Of a stretch of 36,895 bases of DNA, positions 1-8,332 are shown piece after piece (positions within the stretch are counted from its first letter, which is position 1; each line of letters starts with the position of its first letter). Origin of the DNA: Verrucomicrobiota bacterium (lineage in GTDB: Bacteria; Verrucomicrobiota; Verrucomicrobiia; Chthoniobacterales; UBA10450); the NCBI GenBank assembly GCA_003221195.1, contig QHQO01000023.1, positions 1 to 36,895 of the forward strand, given 5' to 3'. The position numbers were made by a program, and so were the translations under genes. The notes beneath the pieces are model-generated. The model was given only the letters and a program-made list of their open reading frames with translations. It ran no database searches and was not told the DNA's origin.

Positions 1-102
1 CCTCTAATCGATGTCGGCAACGCTCATATTCCTGCCGAATCAGTTAAGAAGGTCAACGAGATCACGACCCGGCTCGGTACCGGCATCGTCACGAGAGATT
101 AG
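1..102 (+). CDS. C-terminal fragment of an unrecognised protein (5' partial)
   Basis: The frame beginning at base 1 is open for 33 codons and ends with TAG at 100-102. The visible tail runs from PLIDVGNAH to GIVTRD and looks like ordinary coding sequence. It stops 9 bases before the next ATG, so the two genes are probably co-transcribed. No family can be recognised from so short a piece and no function is proposed. Confidence 0.5.
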   Translation, partial: PLIDVGNAHIPAESVKKVNEITTRLGTGIVTRD

Positions 103-111
103 GAAGCTTCG

Positions 112-561
112 ATGAACGGTTTCGCAAAGATTCTTTTCCGCACGAGCTCCGTGCTGGTGGCCTTCGTGATAATGCAGCGCGCCAGCTTTGCCTCAGTGGA
201 TGATGCCCAATCGTTTGCTCTGCAGGCAGCAGAGCCATACGTAAAACAAGGGTTTCAAGTGCGCGAGGATTACTGGGGAGGCGACCTCGCTTCGGGCGAA
301 AAGAAAGCGGTCCGGCAACAATTATTCAAAGGGAACGAATATTGGTTCTGGCTGGGAACAGAAGTCGATCGGGCGAAGGTATCCGTTCACATTTACGATT
401 CCGATGGAAAACTGGCAGAGGAACCAGATAGCTGGGAGAAAGGCCATTTTGCGGCTGCGCACATCATTCCAAAGACTACCGGTAGTTACTTTATCATCGT
501 CAGCGTGGAGGAATCGCCGGAGGAACGCACGCATTGGGCGCTGGTGTATGGATTCCGGTAG
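112..561 (+). CDS. Small secreted protein of unknown function
   Basis: This 149-residue protein has a hydrophobic N-terminal stretch at about residues 9-27 (SSVLVAFVIMQRASFAS) that reads as a signal peptide, so the product is probably exported. The mature part is rich in aromatic residues and short alternating hydrophobic segments (NEYWFWLG, KVSVHIYD, GSYFIIVSV, HWALVYGF), which suggests a small beta-sandwich. The C-terminal half loosely resembles pre-peptidase C-terminal type domains, but I cannot assign a family. It follows the preceding partial gene by 9 bases. A structured intergenic repeat lies between its stop and phoH. Confidence 0.7.
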   Translation: MNGFAKILFRTSSVLVAFVIMQRASFASVDDAQSFALQAAEPYVKQGFQVREDYWGGDLASGEKKAVRQQLFKGNEYWFWLGTEVDRAKVSVHIYDSDGKLAEEPDSWEKGHFAAAHIIPKTTGSYFIIVSVEESPEERTHWALVYGFR

Positions 562-571
562 ATCAGGCTTA

Positions 572-619
572 GTGGCATTGGCCTTAGCCAATACTCCGTC
601 TGCAAGACGCTGATGCCAC
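572..619. repeat. Short cloverleaf-like inverted-repeat element upstream of phoH
   Basis: An outer stem GTGGCAT (572-578) pairs with ATGCCAC (613-619). Inside it lie two small hairpins, TGGC-CTTA-GCCA and CGTCT-GCA-AGACG. The result is a three-way junction filling the gap between the secreted-protein gene and phoH. The architecture resembles other intergenic elements in this window, for example at 22423-22477. It looks like a REP-like dispersed element; a role in the mRNA leader is possible but unsupported. Confidence 0.5.
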
Positions 620-625
620 GGATTG

Positions 626-1603
626 ATGATGACTGAAACTCGTACCCTCCAGTTTGAGAGCCCGCGCGCCCTGCAGTCGCTCTACGCCAACGACATCAAG
701 CTTTTGAAAAACCTTGAGGACTCGCTTGGCGTGAAAGTGACCACCCGCGAAGGCTGGGTGAAACTCGAAGGAGACGCAAACCGCGTCGATAAAGCGCAGC
801 ACGTGTTTGAGCAACTCGAGAAGGTCCGCCAGCAGGGGGTGGACATTCAAAAGCACGAATTCAATTATACGCTTAAGGCCGTGTCCGAAGAGCGCGATGA
901 GAATCTTGGCGACGTTGTTTCAACGAAAATCACCACCTCGTCGCGCAAACCACCGATTGTAGCGCGAAGCGCAAACCAGCGGGCGTACGTCGAGGCAATT
1001 CAAAAGCACGACGTTGTTTTTGGAATCGGACCGGCTGGTACGGGAAAAACTTACCTCGCCGTGGCCATGGCGGTTGCAGCCCTCAAAAAGGAGCAGGTCG
1101 CGCGCATTGTTTTGACCCGACCCGCAGTGGAGGCTGGTGAAGCGCTCGGTTTTCTCCCGGGTGACCTCGAACAAAAGATCACGCCATACCTGCGGCCGCT
1201 TTACGACGCCCTGCGCGAAATGTTAGAACCAGAGGAAATCGAGCGCGCGGTTGCGCGGCAGACCATTGAAGTGGCTCCGCTGGCGTACATGCGCGGGCGC
1301 ACTTTGAGTAATGCTTTTGTCATCCTGGATGAAGCGCAAAACACAACCACCGAACAGATGTTCATGTTGCTGACGCGAATCGGCTTGAATTCAAAATGCG
1401 TAGTGACCGGCGACGTCACGCAGATTGATTTGCCGGCGAACAAGCGCTCCGGAGTTGTGGAAGCATTGCAGGCATTAAAAAATGTCCCGGGCATCGCCAC
1501 TGTGTATTTTACGGAGCGCGACGTTGTGCGGCATGAATTGGTCCGTGCCATTATTGGCGCCTACCAGCAGCACCGATCGCCTGCGCCGGCGTCACGCAAG
1601 TAA
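626..1603 (+). CDS. phoH: PhoH-family ATPase
   Basis: PhoH-like cytoplasmic ATPase of 325 residues, typical of the family. The N-terminal 100 residues form a KH-like region (KVTTREGWVKLEGD). The P-loop domain follows, with Walker A GPAGTGKT at about residues 135-142 and Walker B VILDEAQN at about 230-237, then the family segments VTGDVTQIDLP and VYFTERDVVRH. PhoH proteins are linked to RNA metabolism and often neighbour yqfF and ybeY. Here the 7TM-HD phosphodiesterase gene starts 7 bases after the stop, so the pair is probably one transcript, but no ybeY follows. Starts at TTG 623, ATG 626 and ATG 629 are all possible; ATG 626 is chosen because it is the first ATG. No strong Shine-Dalgarno sequence is visible. 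Confidence 0.93.
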   Translation: MMTETRTLQFESPRALQSLYANDIKLLKNLEDSLGVKVTTREGWVKLEGDANRVDKAQHVFEQLEKVRQQGVDIQKHEFNYTLKAVSEERDENLGDVVSTKITTSSRKPPIVARSANQRAYVEAIQKHDVVFGIGPAGTGKTYLAVAMAVAALKKEQVARIVLTRPAVEAGEALGFLPGDLEQKITPYLRPLYDALREMLEPEEIERAVARQTIEVAPLAYMRGRTLSNAFVILDEAQNTTTEQMFMLLTRIGLNSKCVVTGDVTQIDLPANKRSGVVEALQALKNVPGIATVYFTERDVVRHELVRAIIGAYQQHRSPAPASRK

Positions 1604-1610
1604 AAAAGAA

Positions 1611-3257
1611 ATGTTTGATTCCTTTAAACGCGGAAGACTCATCAGACGTGGCCTCGCCTCGCGGAAACTGCGGCGCCGCCGAGCGCGCAGCGAACTAAAG
1701 CGTAATTTGGAATACTCGCCTTACACCAAGGTCGTGATCTTTGCGGTGTTTGTCGGTGGCCTCGCGTTTCTCGTTTTTAGCGGACAGCAACCTGAGCCGA
1801 CCAAGAATTTTGTCGTTGCGCTGCTGGTGCTGGCCACCGCGATTACTCAGCTTTGGATCAACCAGCCCAGGAGCTTTTCGCGAAGCTCGCGCATTCTTCT
1901 TATCTTTAGCGTCATTCTGGTGCAACTTTCCGTTACCAAATTACTGCTCGTCCTTTGTAACAGTGGCAGTTATCGATTCTTGAAGCCTGAAATGGCGGGG
2001 TTGATCATGCCCTATGCGTTTGCACCGCTTGTGCTAAGCGTGTTGTTGGGCCGTCATCATGGCCTGTACGCAGCATTTTTTGTAAGTCTATGGAGCAGCA
2101 TCCTGTTTGGTCCTATTGACGCGCCCTTGCTGGTAACAAGTCTGATCAGCGGGTTTACAGCAGTTTCCCTTACATTGCAGGTGCGACGGCGCGGCCAATT
2201 GGTCCGTGCTGGTTTCTGCGTCGGGCTCGCCATTTGGTTACTGTCGCTGACGTTTGGTTTAATCGGGCCGATCAACTGGTTTTATCCGACGGCCAATGAT
2301 TGGGGCATGATTGGATATCAAAGTGCGCTCGCGATCGGTAATGGAATTTTGACCGCGACTCTGGTCGGCGGCGCACTGCCCATCCTCGAAAACCTGTTTC
2401 AAATCACCACGGACATTTCCTGGCTCGAAGCGTCCGATCTCAATCATCCGCTACTGCGCCGTATGACCATCGAAGCGCCGGGGACATATCATCACAGCCT
2501 GGTCGTCGCCAATCTCGCCGAAGCTGCCGCGGAAGCGATCGGCGCGAACGCCACGCTTTGCCGCGTCTGTGCTTATTTTCATGACGTGGGCAAATTGGTA
2601 AAGCCGGAATACTTCACTGAGAACATGAGCTTTGAACGCAATCCGCACGATGATCTCGCGCCGACGATGAGCGCGTTGATCATCATCGCGCATGTGAAGG
2701 AAGGCGTTGATCTCGCTCTGAAATACAGACTCAATCAGCGCATGATTGACGTCATCCAGGAGCATCACGGTACATCAATCGTCCGTTATTTTTATCAACG
2801 GGCGCTTCAGCAGCATGAAGATGCGCGCGCTGGCGGAAAAATTATGAAGCTGCGCGAGGACGATATTCCGGAAGTGAAGGAGGAGAGTTTTCGTTACGGC
2901 GGACCGAAACCGCAGACAAAAGAAAGCGCCATCGTGAGTCTGGCCGACACAGTCGAAAGCGCCTCACGCAGTCTGGAGAAACCGACGCCGCAAAAAATCG
3001 AAACCCTCGTAAACGAACTGATTGAGGAGCGCATTAGCGACCGACAACTGGACGACTGCGACCTCACGCTGGGCGAATTGAAAATCATCGCAGAGCGTTT
3101 CCGATTCACGCTCTTAATGATGCTGCATAGCCGGATTGCCTACCCGAAGCCAGGTCAAAAAACGACGACCATCATTTCACGCGAAGAAGGTTTGCGGCCA
3201 GACGTGATGGTCGCGACGCGAAAACCTGAAACGGCTCCGCCGGTCTCAGCCGCGTAA
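1611..3257 (+). CDS. pgpH: 7TM-HD domain phosphodiesterase (PgpH/YqfF type), short form
   Basis: Membrane protein of 548 residues. A very basic N-terminus (RLIRRGLASRKLRRRRAR) precedes about seven hydrophobic segments between residues 45 and 270, followed by a cytoplasmic HD domain with HHSLVVANLAEAA and CAYFHDVGKL (His-Asp at about 324-325) and a distal DVIQEHHGT. Characterised relatives (Listeria PgpH) hydrolyse cyclic di-AMP. They also carry a large extracellular 7TMR-HDED domain before the helices, which is missing here: only about 45 residues precede the first helix. The reading frame opens further upstream inside phoH, but ATG 1611, seven bases after the phoH stop, gives the sensible start. 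The nucleotide substrate is inferred from the family only. Confidence 0.88.
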   Translation: MFDSFKRGRLIRRGLASRKLRRRRARSELKRNLEYSPYTKVVIFAVFVGGLAFLVFSGQQPEPTKNFVVALLVLATAITQLWINQPRSFSRSSRILLIFSVILVQLSVTKLLLVLCNSGSYRFLKPEMAGLIMPYAFAPLVLSVLLGRHHGLYAAFFVSLWSSILFGPIDAPLLVTSLISGFTAVSLTLQVRRRGQLVRAGFCVGLAIWLLSLTFGLIGPINWFYPTANDWGMIGYQSALAIGNGILTATLVGGALPILENLFQITTDISWLEASDLNHPLLRRMTIEAPGTYHHSLVVANLAEAAAEAIGANATLCRVCAYFHDVGKLVKPEYFTENMSFERNPHDDLAPTMSALIIIAHVKEGVDLALKYRLNQRMIDVIQEHHGTSIVRYFYQRALQQHEDARAGGKIMKLREDDIPEVKEESFRYGGPKPQTKESAIVSLADTVESASRSLEKPTPQKIETLVNELIEERISDRQLDDCDLTLGELKIIAERFRFTLLMMLHSRIAYPKPGQKTTTIISREEGLRPDVMVATRKPETAPPVSAA

Positions 3258-3263
3258 TGGGCG

Positions 3264-3285
3264 GGGCGCGGCCGCCGGGTGCGCA
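3264..3285 (+). repeat. GC-rich dispersed repeat, copy 1
   Basis: Just after the pgpH stop lies a 22-base GC-rich segment (GGGCGCGGCCGCCGGG and onward). It matches the reverse complement of 13418-13441 at 19 of 22 positions and is also similar to 15282-15305. It sits between two convergent genes. There is no T-run, so it is better read as a dispersed repeat than as a terminator. Confidence 0.4.
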
Positions 3286-3294
3286 GCGTCGAAC

Positions 3295-3870
3295 TTATAA
3301 TTCCGGCGGCCGAGCGCGCGGTTCGCGGTCTTTTGATGTCTCAGTGCTCGGCACAGTAACAAAGGGGCCGCCTTCCAAAGGTGTGACTTTTGTGAAAGCC
3401 ACATCGGGCATTTCACTGGGAAGTCCTTCGAGCGGGAAATCTTTTCGCAGAGGGAAGAACGGGTAGCCGTCCCACATCAAGATACGACGAAGGTCGGGAT
3501 GTCCGTTAAACTTGATTCCCATCATATCGTAAATCTCGCGCTCGTGCCAATTCGCCGTCGGCCAGATGTCGGAAACCGTATCCACAGCGCCGGAGTCTTC
3601 CGGAACTTTTAACTTTAGACGTAGATGAACTGCGTGCGGCATCGAGTAAAGATGATAAACAATTTCGAAACGCGGCTCTTCGCCGTAATTATCGGTGCTT
3701 GTGATGTCGATCAAATAGTCGAATGAAAGTTGATCTCGGCAGAACGCTGCGATCTCGTGGAGATCTCCGGCTGGAATTGTGGACGTTGTTTCGCCGCGGA
3801 ATTCATTCTTGTTCTGAATCTTCGGACCAAACGCTTTGCCTAACGGGGCGAGCAGGTCTTGACCAGTCAT
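3295..3870 (-). CDS. nuoC: NADH-quinone oxidoreductase subunit C
   Basis: NuoC is a hydrophilic connecting subunit of respiratory complex I and contacts NuoB and NuoD. The 191-residue protein carries the 30-kDa subunit signature, including YHLYSMPHAVHLRLK, WPTANWHEREIYDMMGI and HPDLRRILMWDGYPFFPLRKDFPLEG. The last 35 or so residues (FTKVTPLEGGPFVTVPSTETSKDREPRARPPEL) are a family-variable tail. It lies downstream of nuoB with a 94-base gap holding a repeat, and converges on pgpH. No nuoD follows and there is no NuoCD fusion, so the remaining complex I genes must lie elsewhere. Confidence 0.95.
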   Translation of the reverse strand: MTGQDLLAPLGKAFGPKIQNKNEFRGETTSTIPAGDLHEIAAFCRDQLSFDYLIDITSTDNYGEEPRFEIVYHLYSMPHAVHLRLKLKVPEDSGAVDTVSDIWPTANWHEREIYDMMGIKFNGHPDLRRILMWDGYPFFPLRKDFPLEGLPSEMPDVAFTKVTPLEGGPFVTVPSTETSKDREPRARPPEL

Positions 3871-3876
3871 GGCTAT

Positions 3877-3940
3877 CCTGGCGTAGGAAAAACGCTCCGT
3901 CTGCCAGGGTGGCTAATGGCAAGCGAAACGCTTGCCCTAC
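3877..3940. repeat. Inverted-repeat element between nuoB and nuoC
   Basis: Stem CCTGGC (3877-3882) pairs with GCCAGG (3903-3908). A second hairpin has GGCAAGCG (3918-3925), loop AAA and CGCTTGCC (3929-3936). GTAGG (3883-3887) can also pair with CCTAC (3936-3940). The element fills most of the gap between two genes expected to be co-transcribed, so it could be an mRNA processing or stability site. It shares the stretch CTCCGTCTGC with the element upstream of phoH. Confidence 0.5.
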
Positions 3941-3964
3941 CATCATAAATTCCAGCGAAGACAA

Positions 3965-4501
3965 TCATCCGAGCGCTTCCTCAAGCCTTTGTGTCAGTTC
4001 CGGCTTCTGATTTCTGAATGAGCATTCCCGTGAGATTTTCTCCTGTAACTTTATCAATCCGGCGAGCAAAGCCTCCGGACGGGGCGGGCAACCAGAAATA
4101 TAAACGTCAACTGGCAAAAGCTGGTCGATCCCCTGCAACACGGCATACGAGCGATACATCCCGCCGGTAGAAGCGCACGCGCCCATGGCAATCACCCACT
4201 TCGGCTCCGGCATTTGCTCGTAAATTCGTTTTACCGCCAGCGCCATTTTGTACGTAACAGTGCCGGCCACAATCATCACATCGCATTGCCGCGGTGAAAA
4301 CCGCATCACTTCGGCACCGAATCGAGCAATATCGAAGCGCGATGCAGCTGCCGCCATTAACTCGATCGCGCAACAGGCCAGGCCCATCGGCATTGGCCAA
4401 AGCGAGTTCTTTCGCACCCAGTTCAGCGCCGCATCGAAGCGCGTAAAAATCACGTTGCCTTCGATCTTTGAATCGTATGCTGTCGCGCGTGTTTCCGACA
4501 T
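3965..4501 (-). CDS. nuoB: NADH-quinone oxidoreductase subunit B
   Basis: NuoB holds the terminal [4Fe-4S] cluster N2 of complex I, which passes electrons to quinone. All four expected ligands are visible in the 178-residue protein: Cys43-Cys44 in [10 protein letters not shown], Cys109 in [15 protein letters not shown] and Cys138 in [13 protein letters not shown]. Length is normal and the protein looks functional. It is followed by nuoC on the same strand. nuoA, which usually precedes nuoB, is not present: the 225 bases upstream hold only degenerate repeats and the cysD promoter. This is therefore a separated nuoBC pair. Confidence 0.96.
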   Translation of the reverse strand: MSETRATAYDSKIEGNVIFTRFDAALNWVRKNSLWPMPMGLACCAIELMAAAASRFDIARFGAEVMRFSPRQCDVMIVAGTVTYKMALAVKRIYEQMPEPKWVIAMGACASTGGMYRSYAVLQGIDQLLPVDVYISGCPPRPEALLAGLIKLQEKISRECSFRNQKPELTQRLEEALG

Positions 4502-4680
4502 AAGAAAAGTTAAGATTGGGCGTTAAGCACGCAACCCCAATAATAAGCTCCAAATCCCAAGTTCCAAACAAACTTCAAAAGTCCACACCGAAAATGAGAG
4601 TGCATTATTGATTTGAGTATTGAAGGTTGGGATTTCCTTGAAATTTGGGGCTTGAGCTTTGGAACTTTGCTCTCCCTTTC
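4502..4680. repeat. Degenerate inverted-repeat region between nuoB and cysD
   Basis: No gene is present. The region holds runs such as CTCCAAATCCCAAGTTCCAAA (near 4548-4568) and, about 60 bases on, complementary-sense runs such as GGTTGGGATTTCC and GAAATTTGGGGC (4625-4650). Together they form an imperfect inverted repeat with a short-period internal pattern. The style matches other low-complexity repeats in the window (26313-26518, 5551-6010). The nuoB promoter should lie here, but no convincing boxes were seen for it. Confidence 0.4.
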
Positions 4681-4709
4681 TTGCAGCATGCGCCTGCCGA
4701 TTGTATAGA
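4681..4709 (+). promoter_or_regulatory. Predicted sigma-70-type promoter for cysD
   Basis: TTGCAG at 4681-4686 and TATAGA at 4704-4709 are separated by 17 bases. The predicted start lies about 10 bases before the cysD ATG at 4727, giving a very short leader with no clear Shine-Dalgarno sequence. Confidence 0.45.
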
Positions 4710-4726
4710 ACCGCCCCTACCTAGAC

Positions 4727-5545
4727 ATGACCAATATCCAGCGCACTCATCTCGACGATCTCGAGAATCAAAGCATCTTTATTTTCCGCGAGGCATATCA
4801 CGCTTTCAAAAATATCGCCATGCCCTGGTCGATGGGTAAGGATTCAAACGTTCTCGTCTGGCTCGCGTGCAAGGCTTTCTTCGGCCGCGTTCCCTTTCCG
4901 GTTCTGCATATCGACACGACATACGAATTCCCGGAGATGCTGGAATTCCGCGAATGGGCAACGAAACACCATAACCTCAATCTCATCGTCAAAATCAATA
5001 CCGAAGCCCGCGCCCGTGGGATTGGTTATGAGACACACGACCCCGTAACCGTCACGCACGAGTTAAAGACCGTAGCCTTGCAGCAGGTGCTTGCAGAGTA
5101 CAAATGGGACGCGCTGATCACCGGCATTCGACGCGACGAAGATCCAACTCGCGCGAAGGAGCGATATTTTTCGCCGCGCAACGCGCAGTTTGAATGGGAC
5201 TACAAGGATCAGCCTCCCGAATTCTGGAGCCAATTCGTAACCACAGCCGCCAAAGGAGAACATGTTCGCATCCAACCCTTGCTCGATTGGACCGAGGTGG
5301 ATATCTGGCGCTACATCCAGAAGGAAAACATACGAATTCCGCAAATGTATTTCGCTCGAAACGGAAGACGATTTCGGTCGTTGGGCTGTCGTCCCATCAC
5401 GCAACCGATCGAGAGCGCTGCTTCGACCATCGACGAGATCATTGCCGAACTGGAAGCGACGAAAACGACTGAGCGCGCCGGCCGTGCGCAGGACCATTAC
5501 GAACGGAATGCGATGCAGAAGTTGAGGGCGAAAGGATTCCTGTAA
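4727..5545 (+). CDS. cysD: Sulfate adenylyltransferase subunit 2 (ATP sulfurylase small subunit)
   Basis: CysD forms adenosine 5'-phosphosulfate from sulfate and ATP together with the GTPase CysN. The 272-residue protein shows the PP-loop as [18 protein letters not shown] (residues about 34-51), where most CysD have SGGKDS or SIGKDS. It also has the family segments [50 protein letters not shown] and [14 protein letters not shown]. Length is close to the usual 300. The partner cysNC lies downstream but is separated by an inserted four-helix-bundle gene, an unusual interruption of a normally adjacent pair. Confidence 0.96.
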   Translation: MTNIQRTHLDDLENQSIFIFREAYHAFKNIAMPWSMGKDSNVLVWLACKAFFGRVPFPVLHIDTTYEFPEMLEFREWATKHHNLNLIVKINTEARARGIGYETHDPVTVTHELKTVALQQVLAEYKWDALITGIRRDEDPTRAKERYFSPRNAQFEWDYKDQPPEFWSQFVTTAAKGEHVRIQPLLDWTEVDIWRYIQKENIRIPQMYFARNGRRFRSLGCRPITQPIESAASTIDEIIAELEATKTTERAGRAQDHYERNAMQKLRAKGFL

Positions 5546-5550
5546 TTGCA

Positions 5551-6010
5551 GATACTGGATACTTGATGCTGGATACTGGATGAATTATCGCAACCTCGAG
5601 GTGTGGCAATTGGCGCGGGAACTGGTGATCGCGATTCACAACATGACTTTGATCAAGTTGCCCAAATTCGAAATGGTTGAAGAGGGCGGCCAGATTCGCC
5701 GCTCGATTAAGTCTGTAAAGTCCAACATTGTCGAAGGCTATGGACGTCGCCGATACAAACAGGAATTCGTGAGGTTCATTGATTACGCACTCGCTTCGTG
5801 TGATGAAACCGCAGATCACTTGGACACGCTCGTTGCCACGAACTCATTAACGGACTCTGCAACGATTGATGACCTCACGAGAAAGGTCGATGAGCTCGGA
5901 CGAAAATTGAACCTGTTCTTACAAAGTATCGAACGCGGCCATATTTCAGAAAAGTGAACAACTCGGCGCCAAGTTCTTCATCCAGTATCAAGAATCCAGT
6001 ATCCAGTATC
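5551..6010. mobile_element. Candidate mobile cassette: four-helix-bundle gene in 34-bp terminal inverted repeats
   Basis: Bases 5551-5584 and the reverse complement of 5977-6010 are identical at 31 of 34 positions. Both arms are built from the unit GGATACT/GATACTGGAT. The arms bracket one gene, the four-helix-bundle protein, whose ATG lies within the left arm. The 460-bp unit sits between cysD and cysNC, which normally adjoin. No transposase is encoded, so movement would need help in trans. The inverted repeats are directly visible; mobility is inference. Target-site duplications were not evident. Confidence 0.6.
5580..5957 (+). CDS. Four-helix-bundle protein, S23/23S rRNA intervening-sequence family
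   Basis: Protein of 125 residues with the hallmark opening [21 protein letters not shown], then [55 protein letters not shown] and a final amphipathic helix. This is the four-helix-bundle family first found in 23S rRNA intervening sequences and related to the accessory protein (Avd) of diversity-generating retroelements. Its molecular role is not established; a basic surface suggests nucleic-acid binding. The ATG lies in the left inverted repeat, and its TGA stop overlaps the GTG start of cysNC by 4 bases (GTGA), implying translational coupling. No reverse transcriptase or variable repeat is nearby, so it is not a retroelement component here. Confidence 0.9.
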   Translation: MNYRNLEVWQLARELVIAIHNMTLIKLPKFEMVEEGGQIRRSIKSVKSNIVEGYGRRRYKQEFVRFIDYALASCDETADHLDTLVATNSLTDSATIDDLTRKVDELGRKLNLFLQSIERGHISEK

Positions 6011-7873
6011 GGCAGCAGCCCGACGCTGCGCGTCGTTTTCGTCGGTCATGTCGATCACGGGAAGTCCACGCTGATCGGTCGCATTTTGCATGACACCGGT
6101 TCTTTACCCGAAGGGAAAGTCGAAGAGATAAAAAAGGCATGCGCAGCAGAGGGAATGGGATTTGAATTCGCTTTTTTGCTCGACGCGCTTCTTGAGGAAC
6201 AAAAACAAAACGTCACGATCGACACGACGGAAATTCCTTTCCGAACGCCGCGACGCCAATACGCCATCATCGACGCGCCTGGGCACAAGGAATTCTTAAA
6301 GAACATGATCACGGGCGCGTCGAGAGCGGACGCCGCCATCCTGGTGATCAGCGCAGACGAAGGTGTGCGCGAACAGAGCCGCCGTCACGCCTACCTGCTG
6401 AGCATGCTTGGTGTCAAGCATCTCATCGTGGTCGTAAACAAGATGGATCTTGTGGATTACTCTGAGAAACGATTTCGCGAGATCGAGCAGGAATATCGAA
6501 AGTTTCTTCGCGAGCTTGGGTTGGAAGCACGGACGTTTATTCCCGCGTCCGCCAGGGAAGGCGAGAATGTCGCGCGGGCAAGTGCGAAAATGAAGTGGTA
6601 CTCGGCGGCGAGTGTTCTCGAAGCACTGGATTCGCTGGGACCGCAGGAGCGCGATGTCGATCTTCCACTTCGCTTTTGCGTTCAGGATGTTTATCGCTTC
6701 GACGGGCGCCGGATTATTGCAGGTCGGATCGAGACGGGCACCCTAAGGGAAGGGGACCAGCTGGTGTTCTCACCGGCTAACAAGTCGTCCGTCGTTGCTA
6801 GGATCGAGCGTTGGAATGTGCAGGAAACTGGCCCGGCCGTCGCTGGAGATTCGATCGGGATCGCCCTTGCCGAACAGATTTTCGTCGAGCGCGGCTATGT
6901 CGCATCGCGCGAAAACGAAACACCGATTGAGGCAAATCGTTTTCATGCGGACCTTTTTTGGATCGTGCGCGAGCCGCTGCGCGTTGGACATTTGTACAGC
7001 CTCCGGTTGGCAACTCAGGACGTGAAATGCGAGGTCGTATCGATCGAGCGAGTCATGGATTCTTCGACACTGGAGACGAAGAGCGGCGGACCCGAACAAC
7101 TAGAGCGAAACGAGATCGGCACACTTACAATCCAGACTCGTGGCCCACTCGTCATCGACAACCACGACCGCATTCCGAACCTCGGCCGGTTCGTCATCAT
7201 AGACGACGGACAAATTTGTGGGGGCGGAACGATTTTCGGGGGCGTCTACACAGATCGCACCGTTACAAAAAGCAAAAATATCTTTTGGACCGAAGGAAAA
7301 ATTACCGCAGGCGCGCGAGCAATGCGGAGCGGTCATCGAGGAGCTGTGATCTGGTTAACCGGGCTTTCCGGTGCGGGGAAATCGACCATCGCGCAATCGC
7401 TCGAACGCGACCTGTTTCTTCTCGGTATGCATACGTACGTGCTCGACGGTGACAACATTCGGCATGGGTTGAACTCAAACCTTGGCTTCTCGCCAGACGA
7501 CCGCGTAGAAAACATTCGGCGCGTAAGCGAAGTGGCCAAACTCATGGCGGACGCCGGCACAGTAGTGATTACTGCGTTCATCTCGCCTTATCGGATGGAT
7601 CGGAGTCGCGCGCGAGAGATTGCATTGGAGGGCAATGCAGAGTTTATCGAGGTGTTTGTTGATGCGCCGCTGGAGGTTTGCGAGGCGCGCGACCCTAAAG
7701 ATCTCTACAAAAAAGCGCGAGCCGGCCAGATTCGTGAGTTCACCGGCATCGACGCACCCTATGAAGCCCCGGAGGACCCGGAGATTGTTGTGCATACGGA
7801 TCGGCAAAGCGTTGACGAATCGGTAGCGACGATCCTGGAGCAGTTATTGCCGCGATTGAGAGCTGTTGAATAG
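5954..7873 (+). CDS. cysNC: Bifunctional sulfate adenylyltransferase subunit 1 / APS kinase
   Basis: Fusion of the CysN GTPase and CysC adenylylsulfate kinase, 639 residues, making PAPS with CysD. The CysN part shows G1 GHVDHGKST (about residues 31-39), G3 DAPGHKEF (about 107) and G4 NKMD (about 162), followed by beta-barrel domains. The CysC part starts near residue 460 with P-loop GLSGAGKST (about 470-478) and continues with [19 protein letters not shown], which includes the phospho-acceptor Ser, and [18 protein letters not shown]. The only usable start before G1 is GTG 5954, overlapping the stop of the upstream cassette gene. Residues about 8-20 ([15 protein letters not shown]) are encoded by the right inverted repeat and look foreign to the family. 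Confidence 0.95.
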   Translation: MNNSAPSSSSSIKNPVSSIGSSPTLRVVFVGHVDHGKSTLIGRILHDTGSLPEGKVEEIKKACAAEGMGFEFAFLLDALLEEQKQNVTIDTTEIPFRTPRRQYAIIDAPGHKEFLKNMITGASRADAAILVISADEGVREQSRRHAYLLSMLGVKHLIVVVNKMDLVDYSEKRFREIEQEYRKFLRELGLEARTFIPASAREGENVARASAKMKWYSAASVLEALDSLGPQERDVDLPLRFCVQDVYRFDGRRIIAGRIETGTLREGDQLVFSPANKSSVVARIERWNVQETGPAVAGDSIGIALAEQIFVERGYVASRENETPIEANRFHADLFWIVREPLRVGHLYSLRLATQDVKCEVVSIERVMDSSTLETKSGGPEQLERNEIGTLTIQTRGPLVIDNHDRIPNLGRFVIIDDGQICGGGTIFGGVYTDRTVTKSKNIFWTEGKITAGARAMRSGHRGAVIWLTGLSGAGKSTIAQSLERDLFLLGMHTYVLDGDNIRHGLNSNLGFSPDDRVENIRRVSEVAKLMADAGTVVITAFISPYRMDRSRAREIALEGNAEFIEVFVDAPLEVCEARDPKDLYKKARAGQIREFTGIDAPYEAPEDPEIVVHTDRQSVDESVATILEQLLPRLRAVE

Positions 7874-8314
7874 ATGTCCGATACCGGATGCTGCATTCGT
7901 GATGCGGAATTGAACGACGCTCCGGAGCTTGCCGTGCTGATGTGCGAACTCGGTTATGAAACAACGCGCACAGCAATGGAGACGCGCCTAAGATTGATTT
8001 TGTCGGATCCGGCCTACAAGACTTTTGTCGCTGTTATGGACGGCTGCGTTTGCGGGATGATTGGCACGCTCACATATCCAAGCTATGAGCATGACGATCC
8101 GTCCGGTCGAATTCTCGCCCTGGTGACATTGAGTGCCGCGCGTCGCCGCGGCATTGGTCGCGCGTTGATTGCAACGGCCGAAAAAGATTTCGCGCAAAGA
8201 CGAATCATGCGCGTTGCCTTGGATGCACGGTTTACGCGAGAGGATGCGCACAAATTCTATGAATCACTCGGTTATGAGCGAAACGGGTGGCGATTTGTGA
8301 AGCAACTTCAGTGA
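7874..8314 (+). CDS. GNAT-family N-acetyltransferase
   Basis: Protein of 146 residues with the GNAT fold: N-terminal IRDAELNDAPELAVLMCELGY, central strand ILALVTLSAARRRGIGRALIATAEKDF containing the acetyl-CoA loop R-R-x-G-I-G-R-A, and the C-terminal signature ALDARFTREDAHKFYESLGYERNG. Its ATG directly follows the TAG of cysNC with no gap, so it is very likely co-translated with the sulfate activation genes. The acceptor substrate cannot be told from the sequence. The link to sulfur metabolism rests on position only. Confidence 0.9.
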   Translation: MSDTGCCIRDAELNDAPELAVLMCELGYETTRTAMETRLRLILSDPAYKTFVAVMDGCVCGMIGTLTYPSYEHDDPSGRILALVTLSAARRRGIGRALIATAEKDFAQRRIMRVALDARFTREDAHKFYESLGYERNGWRFVKQLQ

Positions 8315-8332
8315 ACAATTGATAGGAACTCG

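Noticed and set aside
3257-3466. 69-codon plus-strand frame after pgpH
   Set aside because: It translates a GC-rich repeat and then runs antisense through the nuoC 3' end; no protein-like pattern.
5551-6010. Diversity-generating retroelement based on the Avd-like four-helix protein
   Set aside because: No reverse transcriptase, template repeat or variable repeat is found in the window.
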